NCBI RefSeq assembly: GCF_002250115.1
Contig: NZ_CP019985.1
Coordinates: 248,001 to 312,000, forward strand
From: Shouchella clausii
GTDB lineage: Bacteria > Bacillota > Bacilli > Bacillales > Bacillaceae_D
Direction: 5' to 3'
DNA length: 64,000 bases
Under the pieces are notes generated by a model that was not told where the DNA came from, did not search any database, and worked only from the letters and a program-made list of their open reading frames with translations. Position numbers and translations under genes: made by a program. Positions 46,652 through 53,768 of the stretch are shown here, piece by piece. Numbering within the stretch: the first letter of the stretch is position 1; each line of letters begins with the position of its first letter.

Positions 46652-46666
46652 TGATAATCATTCTCA
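46652..46666. promoter_or_regulatory. Fur-like box
   Basis: TGATAATCATTCTCA matches the 7-1-7 Fur box (TGATAATNATTATCA) at 13 of 14 fixed bases. On the minus strand it sits between TTGAGA and TATGTT, a plausible promoter for yisL, so iron repression is possible. Confidence 0.5.
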
Positions 46667-46946
46667 ATAAAAAGATGCAAGAATCCCCTCACTTTTAAAA
46701 CGCCCACCTGGTAACGAAAGTGCAATGAATGCAGATATCGTTCTTTATACTAGATTTTCAGCTTCTAAACGACATGCACATATTCAAATGCTTGATCAAA
46801 GATGTGTGATGTTTACCATGGAGGGAGCATTCCTGTAATGAAGGTTTATGAGGTTTGAAACAAAAAGAGCCCCCTTGGTATGATACGAGGTGTCCAAAGC
46901 TGATCAGCGAAAAGGACCCTTAATTGATACCCAAGGAGGACTCGCA
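46667..46946. other. Region upstream of the IS110 transposase
   Basis: Contains a plausible tnp promoter (TTGAAA 46855-46860, 18 bases, TATGAT 46879-46884) and a structured leader: CCTTGGTAT (46873-46881) pairs with ATACCCAAGG (46927-46936), enclosing GTCC..GGAC and the palindrome GCTGATCAGC. The right arm overlaps the AAGGAGG ribosome binding site. The left end of the element could not be placed. Confidence 0.5.
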
Positions 46947-48520
46947 ATGAATTATACACAAAACCAGAAAATCAAGCAAATCACACCATCCACCTTAATC
47001 ATTGGCATTGATATCGCCAAAGACAAACATGTAGCCCGCGCTCAGGATGACCGGGGCATCGAGTTTGGGAAACGTCTGATCTTTGAAAACCACATTCATG
47101 GCTTTGAACAGCTAATTGTCTGGGCCGAACGATATGCACAAGAGAATGGAAAGAAGACCATCCTTTTCGGGGCAGAACCAACCGGTCACTATTGGAAAAA
47201 CCTCGCTTATTACCTTGTTGCGAAGCATTACCAGTTCGTTGTCGTCAATCCCATGCACGTGAAAAAAAGCAAAGAGCTTGATGACAATTCACCAACGAAA
47301 AATGATACAAAGGACGCTAAAGTGATTGCACAGCTGATTAAAGACGGGCGATACTCCGTACCCAATCTCGTAGAAGGCATTTATGCGGAACTAAGAGAAG
47401 GCGCCAAAATAAGAGATCAGCTCGTCGAACAGCTTATGACCACAGAAGGCAGAATCCAAAATCTGATTCAGCGCTACTTCCCGGAATTCTTCGGTGTATT
47501 CGGAGACTGGGAAGGAAAAGCCGCCCTTTGTACGCTAAAGTTCTTTCCTTTTCCTTCTGACATTTCTCAGATGACTCCTGAAGAAGTGCTTCAGAAATGG
47601 AAGCCCTATGTCCAACGGGGAGTGGGAATCCAACGGGCGACAAAGCTGGTAGAAGCCGCAAAGAAAAGCATTGGTCTTTCCGTCGGCATTCGCTTTGCCA
47701 GGCAGGAAATGGGCTGCCTTCTCGACCAATACGAGCTGTTCAAGACCCAACTGGAAGAACTAGATCAGGACCTTGAAGAGGTGGGAAAGACCATTCCAGG
47801 AGCTAAAAAAATGATGGCTATTAAAGGGCTGGGAGTCGCTACCGTGACAACCATCCTGGCTGAGACAGGCGATCTGACCAAATACAGCCATCCCCAGCAG
47901 TTGATTAATTTAGCAGGGCTGTCTTTACGAGAAAATCGTTCAGGGAAATGGAAAGGACAAACCAAGATAACGAAGCGAGGCCGCAGTAAGCTCAGAAGAG
48001 CTTTATACCTTGCCATTCGCCCGCTCGTTGCCCATAATTCCACCTTTAAAGCCCTGCATTCCTATTACACAAAACGCCCTGATAAGCCGTTAAAAAAACA
48101 ACAGTCATTGATTGCTTTGTGTGGGAAGTTACTGAAAGTTATTTTTGTCATTGGACAGCGTCAGTGTCCATTTGATGGTTCTAAGCTTTTGTGTGGCATC
48201 CCTCAGAACCAAGCATGACAGGCTGTATAAACGCTGACTTAACAAAATCATTTGAAGACAAACACCAACAGTGCAGAGCCGGAGCATATTTACCCCATTC
48301 GGGCATGGACCCAGTATAGGAGCATATCCGGCCTCCACACCACGGATACGCAGGACGAAGGAATGTATGGACTTTCTAGGGATCCAGAGAGACATGGGAG
48401 GGTGAGCGACCGTGAGCTGTGTGGAGAGTTCGACGAAGCACGGTCATACTCTAATTTCCAAACACATCCAGTTTGGGCGTTAGGATGGTCCACGCCCTGT
48501 AAAAAATTAAAATTTGTGCT
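46860..48520 (+). mobile_element. IS110-family insertion sequence (ends approximate)
   Basis: The element comprises the transposase gene plus structured noncoding sequence on both sides. The right end is placed near 48520 because the truncated azoreductase frame meets foreign sequence there; the left end is a guess. The 3' half of the azoreductase gene was not found at the left side, so insertion was accompanied or followed by deletion. Confidence 0.6.
46947..48218 (+). CDS. IS110-family transposase (DEDD recombinase)
   Basis: A 423-residue transposase, apparently intact. The N-terminal RuvC-like DEDD domain is visible: Asp in IIGIDIAKDKH near 21, Glu in FGAEPTGHYWKN near 74, and Asp-x2-Asp in KNDTKDAKVIAQL near 117-120. 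The C-terminal transposase_20 domain contains IKGLGVATVTTILAE and the presumed catalytic Ser region LAGLSLRENRSGKWKGQ. ATG 46947 follows AAGGAGG. IS110 elements have no classical terminal repeats and use an element-encoded bridge RNA. Confidence 0.93.
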   Translation: MNYTQNQKIKQITPSTLIIGIDIAKDKHVARAQDDRGIEFGKRLIFENHIHGFEQLIVWAERYAQENGKKTILFGAEPTGHYWKNLAYYLVAKHYQFVVVNPMHVKKSKELDDNSPTKNDTKDAKVIAQLIKDGRYSVPNLVEGIYAELREGAKIRDQLVEQLMTTEGRIQNLIQRYFPEFFGVFGDWEGKAALCTLKFFPFPSDISQMTPEEVLQKWKPYVQRGVGIQRATKLVEAAKKSIGLSVGIRFARQEMGCLLDQYELFKTQLEELDQDLEEVGKTIPGAKKMMAIKGLGVATVTTILAETGDLTKYSHPQQLINLAGLSLRENRSGKWKGQTKITKRGRSKLRRALYLAIRPLVAHNSTFKALHSYYTKRPDKPLKKQQSLIALCGKLLKVIFVIGQRQCPFDGSKLLCGIPQNQA

Positions 48521-48522
48521 AA
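48219..48522 (+). other. Structured noncoding 3' part of the IS110 element
   Basis: About 300 bases without a convincing gene. A nine-base direct repeat GGAGCATAT (near 48282 and 48322) sits in arms of GCCGGA..TCCGGC; CCAT..ATGG and GGGCGT..ACGCCC (48475-48480 with 48492-48497) are further stems. This could encode the guide (bridge/seek) RNA if the element belongs to the IS1111 group. Confidence 0.4.
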
Positions 48523-48927
48523 CTATATCCAAGGCATGTTATCTAGTGGGGGGGGCAGCTGGTTAGCTTGTATATGAAATTCTAAGAATACGTGAGTATT
48601 CGAAAGAAAATTAAACTTTATTGAGGGAGTGGCAAAAATATATTTATCTGCAGCCACAAATTGATCAACAAGTTCATTGATACGTCGGATTTTCGTTTGC
48701 TCCTCAAGCGTTAATTGTTCGAAAGATGTACCACTTCTGAGCTTGTCCCACCCGTCCAAAACATCAGCGTCTAGTTGCGGGATATTCATTTTATACAAAT
48801 CGAGATGAACTACCTCATCCTGCGGATGAGCTAATCGGTAAGCTTGAACAAATTCTTTTCCTACTGACATGGAATAGGATCGCTCATCATCGCGCGGGTG
48901 AGCTGTTATATAAAGTACTGTTGCCAT
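48523..48927 (-). pseudogene. azoR: FMN-dependent NADH-azoreductase, 3'-truncated
   Basis: The first ~100 residues match AzoR-type flavodoxin-fold reductases (TVLYITAHPRDDERSYSM, AYRLAHPQDEVVHLDLY, VAADKYIFATP). The frame then runs into unrelated sequence and stops at 134 residues; family members have about 210, so the flavin-binding C-terminal half is missing. The break is next to the IS110 right flank and a run of eight G. It follows an AhpD-like gene in a leftward pair controlled by an ECF-type promoter. Confidence 0.8.
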
Positions 48928-48972
48928 AATGATGAAAAACCTCCCTTTTTTCGATGAGTAGCGACTGCCGAT

Positions 48973-49444
48973 TTAATTGCAAGACAATACATCTACTATT
49001 TGACGCGTTGAGACGTTAAGCTGGTTGTATAGATTAGCCGTAGCGATCCCCGTAATGAGCGTAGCCAGTGCCGCCTCATCATAGTGAAGGGCTGCTTCTT
49101 TATACACTTCGTCCGGCACCGGATCAATCTGATCATGCAGTCGAGTCATCGACTCGCTGAGTGCCAGAGCAGCGCGTTCCGCATCTGTAAAATTTATCGT
49201 TTCGCGCCAAGCAGATACGGCTAGAATTCGTTCGGCCGATTCCCCTGTAGCCATAGCGTTACGGGAATGAAGATCCACACAAACGCTATCGTCGTTGATT
49301 TGGCTGGCGCGAAGGTAGGCAAGGAAGAGGGTACGGGCCGGAATACCGTTTCTCGGCTGATGAAAATAAGGCTTTGCCTAACACCTGCAAGGATTGACCC
49401 ACTTCGGGTAAAATTATAATTGGGGTTCTCATTCTGGATTGCAT
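48973..49444 (-). pseudogene. AhpD-like carboxymuconolactone decarboxylase-family protein, frameshifted
   Basis: Two frames make up one AhpD/CMD-type protein of about 155 residues. The first (ATG 49444, AAAAGGAGCG upstream) gives MQSRMRTPIIILPEVGQSLQ to about residue 32; the second continues GIPARTLFLAYLRASQIN, DDSVCVDLHSRNAM and AAWRETINFTDAERAAL-like sequence to 48973. One base has been lost near 49345-49355 in AGAAACGG. The Cys of the usual CxxC motif is partly altered (SVCVDLHS). Preceded by an ECF41-like promoter and paired with azoR. Confidence 0.75.
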
Positions 49445-49501
49445 AGAAAACGCTCCTTTTTTAATGTGATGGAAGCTTTTAATTCTGCCTCTCACTATAA
49501 T

Positions 49502-49528
49502 GACGTGTCGAACGATGAGAGTGTGACC
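49502..49528 (-). promoter_or_regulatory. ECF41-like promoter of the ahpD-azoR pair
   Basis: Minus strand GGTCACA (49528-49522), 16 bases, CGTC (49505-49502), about 58 bases before the AhpD-like start. It agrees with the ECF41 consensus TGTCACA-N16/17-CGTC apart from the first base. Confidence 0.65.
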
Positions 49529-49547
49529 GACACATATATTTTGCTCT

Positions 49548-49574
49548 TGTCACGTTCACTGAACTTCATTCGTC
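49548..49574 (+). promoter_or_regulatory. ECF41-like autoregulatory promoter of the sigma factor gene
   Basis: TGTCACG (49548-49554), 16 bases, CGTC (49571-49574), 83 bases before the sigma gene. Same architecture as the divergent site 20 bases away. Confidence 0.65.
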
Positions 49575-49656
49575 AATATGATAAGAAGAACTTTTCAATG
49601 TTAAGAAGACTAATAAGACATTATTAAGACACTATGATGAGGGAGAATTCAGTCGT

Positions 49657-50505
49657 ATGGAAGAGCAATTCGAATCGTATCGAAATCATCTGCTGGCTAT
49701 AGCCTACCGCATGCTTGGGTCATTGACAGACGCGGAGGATGCTGTGCAAGAAACTTGGTTACGCCTTTATCGTTCAGATAGAAACGAGATTGAAAATTTG
49801 GGAGGATGGCTGACCACAGTCACATCGCGGATTTGTCTTGACATGCTGCGTTCGAGAAAAGCAAGACGTGAGGAATCCATTGATGATCATGCGACAGAAA
49901 ATTTCGCTAACTATGAATACCGATACAATCCCGAACAAGAAGCACTGTTGGCCGACTCAGTCGGACTTGCACTACTTGTTGTGTTGGATAAACTAAATCC
50001 AGCAGAACGGATGGCCTTCGTTCTGCATGATATTTTTGCTGTGCCATTCAGCGAGATCGCACCTGTTGTTGGAAAATCCGAACTCGCCACTAGAAAGCTT
50101 GCGAGCCGTGCGCGTCAAAAGGTTAGAGGACAAGAGACCAATTCACAAGCCGACTTGGATCGACAACGTAAACTCGTTGACGCTTTCCTGGATGCGGCTT
50201 ACGCTGGAAATTTCGATTCGCTGGTAGCGATGCTAGATCCAGATGTGGTTCTTCGAGACGATCGTGAAACAGGCGTCCGAACCGAAACTAGGGGAGCAAT
50301 TTCCTTAGCCAAGAAGGTATCGGGACACGCCAAAGCTGCGCAAGTGGCCCTTGTGAATGGATGCATCGGGGCGATTGCGGCTCCAGGCGGGAAGTTACTT
50401 TATGTGATCCAATTTACAATAAAAGAGGGGAAAATCACCGAGGTAGATTTGATCTCCAACTCTGCACGACTTGAGCAACTTAACTTAACGATTTTGAGTG
50501 ATTAA
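49657..50505 (+). CDS. ECF sigma factor with SnoaL-like C-terminal domain (ECF41/56 type)
   Basis: A 282-residue extracytoplasmic-function sigma factor. Region sigma-2 is residues about 5-70 (YRMLGSLTDAEDAVQETWLR), sigma-4 about 105-165 (NPAERMAFVLHDIFAVPFSEIAPVVGKS in two parts), and about 175-282 is a SnoaL/NTF2-like extension that acts in cis as an anti-sigma-like module in ECF41 proteins. The linker lacks a WLPEP motif and the extension has DPDVVLRDDRETG where ECF41 usually has a Gly-rich DGGGK stretch, so it may belong to a sister group. Family members lie beside carboxymuconolactone decarboxylase or oxidoreductase genes, as here. Confidence 0.88.
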   Translation: MEEQFESYRNHLLAIAYRMLGSLTDAEDAVQETWLRLYRSDRNEIENLGGWLTTVTSRICLDMLRSRKARREESIDDHATENFANYEYRYNPEQEALLADSVGLALLVVLDKLNPAERMAFVLHDIFAVPFSEIAPVVGKSELATRKLASRARQKVRGQETNSQADLDRQRKLVDAFLDAAYAGNFDSLVAMLDPDVVLRDDRETGVRTETRGAISLAKKVSGHAKAAQVALVNGCIGAIAAPGGKLLYVIQFTIKEGKITEVDLISNSARLEQLNLTILSD

Positions 50506-50524
50506 AGGACTACCTGCTTACTAA

Positions 50525-50571
50525 TGCACCCTAATTGTTAGACACGATCTAACAATTGGGGTGCAGTTTTT
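50525..50571 (+). terminator. Terminator after the sigma factor gene
   Basis: 18-bp stem TGCACCCTAATTGTTAGA / TCTAACAATTGGGGTGCA (one G-T pair) with loop CACGA, then GTTTTT. It lies just before an IS3 orfA remnant and may originally have been that element's end structure. Confidence 0.75.
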
Positions 50572-50572
50572 C

Positions 50573-50809
50573 ATGGCCAAAATAACGGTAGAAGAAAAAA
50601 TACAATTCGTAAAAACGTATCCTGAGGGAATTAACGGAATGAAAACCGTAGCTGAAAGCGTCGGAGTATCCAAAGCTATGCTCAAACGTAGATACGTCAG
50701 TATCAGCATCAAGGGTAAGATTCTTTAAAAAAAGGCTATACAGCTTATTCTGTTGAGTACAAACTAAGAGTACTCAACTACATAAAAGAACACGGACGTC
50801 TATCCGCCG
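50573..50809 (+). pseudogene. IS3-family orfA remnant
   Basis: ATG 50573 opens a frame MAKITVEEKIQFVKTYPEG, followed by VAESVGVSKAMLKR, typical of the HTH of IS3-family OrfA. It is frameshifted after about 40 residues; another frame continues SLKKGYTAYSVEYKLRVLNY and IKEHGRLSA, then the sequence ends abruptly at a junction with an esterase gene. No orfB or right end is present. Confidence 0.7.
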
Positions 50810-51204
50810 TGATTATATTTATCTAAAATTGGAAAAATGAAATCATGCAAAGAATGATTTTGGTATTGAATATCGATACCAAAAATCGTTAACTCTCTAT
50901 TTTGGATGATTTTAACTAACTCTAATAACTCTTTCGTATGCCACACATCAGGCAACGAACCCATTAAAAATGCTTTAGTGGACAACTGATGTTTATTATG
51001 ATTGGCAATCGCTATTTCCCCCATCCCGCCCTCAAAGACGATATTATTAAAACCAAATTGTTCATGAAGATATTCAACCATCTTTATTTTTAGTTTTTGT
51101 ATTTCAGAAACGCCATGCCCATTTTCACCAAGAAAAATGATTTTCTTTTCTTTAAAAACATCGTTATAAATATTTAATTCCTTATCTAATTGTTGTAGAT
51201 TCAT
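50800..51204 (-). pseudogene. Erythromycin-esterase-family protein, 3'-truncated
   Basis: The N-terminal 134 residues of an Ere-like hydrolase: IIFLGENGHGVSEIQKLK corresponds to the catalytic GE-x-HG segment, and VFEGGMGE and FGIDIQY follow. Family members are about 400 residues or more, so two thirds is missing; the break coincides with the IS3 remnant. ATG 51204 has AAGGAG seven bases upstream. Not expected to be active. Confidence 0.7.
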
Positions 51205-51397
51205 AAAATAACTCCTTAACACGAAATTCTTGACGCTCCCCTTTATTTTTTGGGGTGTTTACTTGATAAGAATGTTTTGATGTTTTCTTGTTACTATATG
51301 ATTTAATTTGTAAAGTTCGTAGTTCGTATTTGAAAATACCATTTAGTAATCTATAATAAATTTGATTAATTGACAGTGCTAAAAGGAAGGAGAAGGC

Positions 51398-52333
51398 ATG
51401 AATATCAATTACTTAACGTTAAGAAGCTTTTTAGAAATTGCCAAGCACTTAAATTTTAGTAAATCCGCACATCAACTAAATATATCTCAGCCTGCTCTGA
51501 GTCAGAAGATAAAGGCGTTGGAAGAGGAACTTGGTGTGCTGCTGCTTAATCGTTCCAAAAACCAAGTCACTTTGACAAAAGAAGGGGAATTTTTATATCG
51601 GACGTTGGTTCCGTCATTTACGAATATTGACAGTTCCTTTAAACATTTACAACAATTTAAAAGTGTGCCGAAACCTGTTTTACATATTGCAGCCACCCCT
51701 TCAGCAGCTATGAGCATTGTGCCGACGTTAATTAAACGACTAAAAGAGCAACATCCATTACTGGAATTCAACATATTAGAGACGTTGTCTAGCCAAGCGC
51801 TTGATTACATAAAAAAAGGCGACTTTGATATGGCACTTATACGTACACCTGTAGACATTTCTGCCGAGTTCCAACAGCCATTAAGGTGGCGTACCGTTAC
51901 TCGTTCTCCCCTATCCGTTGCTGTTGCAAAGGAACATATAATTTCTGGTTATAATGAAGTGGATTTGAATGAACTTAAAGAGGAAGACTTTTTGCATTAC
52001 GACCCTAAAACATCTTCCACCTTATATTATCTTATGGAATATGCATGTATGTCAGCAGGGTTTTCACCTAAAATCGTTGCAAAAGGGGCCGAGTTTATGA
52101 GCCGGGCTGTATTAATTTCTAACGGTATTGGCATTTCCATTATACCGGAAGATATGATTCAGCTATACAGCGCTTATGAAATTAAAGCTGTGCCTATAAA
52201 AGACATCTCCGTTATGAGTTCTATTTCAATGGTTTGGAACGAATCAAGTGATAATGACATTTTAAGAGATGCAAGAAAGATAATAAATGAAAGTTTTTCA
52301 GCACCTATTAGCTCAGCTTATAACCATATATGA
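51398..52333 (+). CDS. LysR-family regulator
   Basis: A 311-residue LysR-type regulator: N-terminal winged helix (LRSFLEIAKHLNFSKSAHQL, NISQPALSQKIKALEEELG) and a periplasmic-binding-protein-like co-inducer domain. ATG 51398 is preceded by AAGGAAGGAG. It is directly upstream of an amino-acid-dehydrogenase-like gene and an NhaC antiporter gene in the same direction, which it probably controls. Confidence 0.88.
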   Translation: MNINYLTLRSFLEIAKHLNFSKSAHQLNISQPALSQKIKALEEELGVLLLNRSKNQVTLTKEGEFLYRTLVPSFTNIDSSFKHLQQFKSVPKPVLHIAATPSAAMSIVPTLIKRLKEQHPLLEFNILETLSSQALDYIKKGDFDMALIRTPVDISAEFQQPLRWRTVTRSPLSVAVAKEHIISGYNEVDLNELKEEDFLHYDPKTSSTLYYLMEYACMSAGFSPKIVAKGAEFMSRAVLISNGIGISIIPEDMIQLYSAYEIKAVPIKDISVMSSISMVWNESSDNDILRDARKIINESFSAPISSAYNHI

Positions 52334-52409
52334 AATTCGTATTTCCTATAATTAATTTGATTTGCTATATTGATTTTTGTAACCGATTACAAAGAAGGGA
52401 TGGAAAAGG

Positions 52410-53423
52410 ATGAAGGAGATTAACGTATTATTATATGGATTAGGACCTATTGGTCTCGAAGTTTTTAAAAGTTGTACACGTTCTAATAACATTACAGTGA
52501 TTGGCGGGGTAGACATTGACCCGAATAAAGTTGGGAAAGATTTGGGTGAAATAGCTGGCCTTTCAAATACGGGAATTAAAGTTACTAGTTCTTTAAGCAA
52601 CATTCCACATGGAGCGAATCATTCTGTTGCTCTCCATACAACCGGTTCAAGTGTTCCACAAGTTTGGCCACAAATTAAATCTCTTTTAGACCATGGTTAT
52701 TCTGTTGTATCTTCTTGCGAGGAACTTTCGTTTCCATGGGTGAGATATCCTGAGTTAGCTAAGGAGATTGATCAATACGCAAAAGATAAAGGACTTTTTG
52801 TCATTGGAACAGGCGTTAACCCAGGATTTGTCATGGATTCTCTTGCTGTATTTACATCAGCAGTTACTAGAGATATCGAGAGTATTCACATTTCCAGAAA
52901 AGTGGACGTTTCCAAACGGCGCATACCTTTGCAACAAAAAGTCGGTGTTGGTAAAACGGTGGAAGAATTTAATGCACTTGCAGAAGAAAATAATATTGGG
53001 CATGTCGGACTTGAGGAGTCCCTTCGATTAATTTTAAATGGGCTGGGTCTCAGTCAGAAAAAAATAAAAAAATCAATTAAACCGACAGTTACTTCTACCG
53101 ACCTAGAGTTATCATCTGGTCATGTTGGTAAAGGAAGAGTAAGTGGTTTACACGAAACGGCAGTGAGCAGTGGTACTATTCCTATTACCTTAGATCTGGT
53201 GATGTCAGTCAATGTGGAGGAAATCGACCGCATCATTTTTAAAAGTAAGGACCTTGGACATTTGGAATTTACCATACCTGGGGGATTATTTGGTGATACC
53301 GTTACAGCAAATGTGCTGGTTAATGTAGCGCAATCACTAATGTTTTATCGTCAACAAGGTTTGAGAACAATGACTGACATCCACACAGTCCGTAATATAA
53401 TCGATTACGAAAAACTCAGCTAA
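52410..53423 (+). CDS. 2,4-diaminopentanoate-dehydrogenase-like oxidoreductase
   Basis: A 337-residue protein with an N-terminal Rossmann fold (VLLYGLGPIGLEVFKSC) and a DapB-like C-terminal substrate domain. It resembles the ord / 2,4-diaminopentanoate dehydrogenase family of ornithine fermentation; conserved GTGVNPGFVMDSL and the ELSFPW segment are seen. As the other ornithine-fermentation genes (ora, ort) are absent, the true substrate may be another amino acid or amine. ATG 52410 has AAGGGA nine bases upstream. Confidence 0.72.
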   Translation: MKEINVLLYGLGPIGLEVFKSCTRSNNITVIGGVDIDPNKVGKDLGEIAGLSNTGIKVTSSLSNIPHGANHSVALHTTGSSVPQVWPQIKSLLDHGYSVVSSCEELSFPWVRYPELAKEIDQYAKDKGLFVIGTGVNPGFVMDSLAVFTSAVTRDIESIHISRKVDVSKRRIPLQQKVGVGKTVEEFNALAEENNIGHVGLEESLRLILNGLGLSQKKIKKSIKPTVTSTDLELSSGHVGKGRVSGLHETAVSSGTIPITLDLVMSVNVEEIDRIIFKSKDLGHLEFTIPGGLFGDTVTANVLVNVAQSLMFYRQQGLRTMTDIHTVRNIIDYEKLS

Positions 53424-53768
53424 CGATCTTCATATTTTTAAATATATTTGAAATTTATTGTGTGAACCTGGTTCCTCTTTAGAAACAGAGAACTAGGAGT
53501 CGGTGGAACAAGCGAGTTGATTCAACTAACAACTTAGTAAAACGCGGAGGAAGGAGCTCATCATAAGCCCATGACGTTGTAGGACGGTGCTGTCAATATT
53601 CGTCGTGTAGGCAATAATGGTGAGCCCCTTCCTGCTACATGAGGTATCGCTTCATACTCTTTCAAGTTTGTTTTTAAAATAGATTTCTTAGATTTTATAG
53701 TACAATTACAAAGTTTAGTACCCTATATAAAGAATCTATTTGTATTTTGTTAATAAGGAGGAGGGACT
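53424..53768. other. Gene-free region before nhaC
   Basis: About 345 bases. From 53466 to 53645 the sequence is GC-richer than its surroundings and has an imperfect hairpin near 53468-53498 (CCTGGTTC..GAACTAGG). It resembles a structured RNA or a mobile-element scar, but matches no class I can name. The last 110 bases are AT-rich promoter-like sequence with a TACAAT box near 53701. Confidence 0.4.

Noticed and set aside
48252-48566. Rightward frame of 104 codons in the IS110 tail
   Set aside because: No ribosome binding site, no family resemblance, and it runs through the paired segments and the truncated azoreductase; noncoding structure is the better explanation.
53480-53560. T-box leader before nhaC
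   Set aside because: A GTGGAAC-like phrase is present, but there is no TGGNACCGCG T-box core and no specifier stem.
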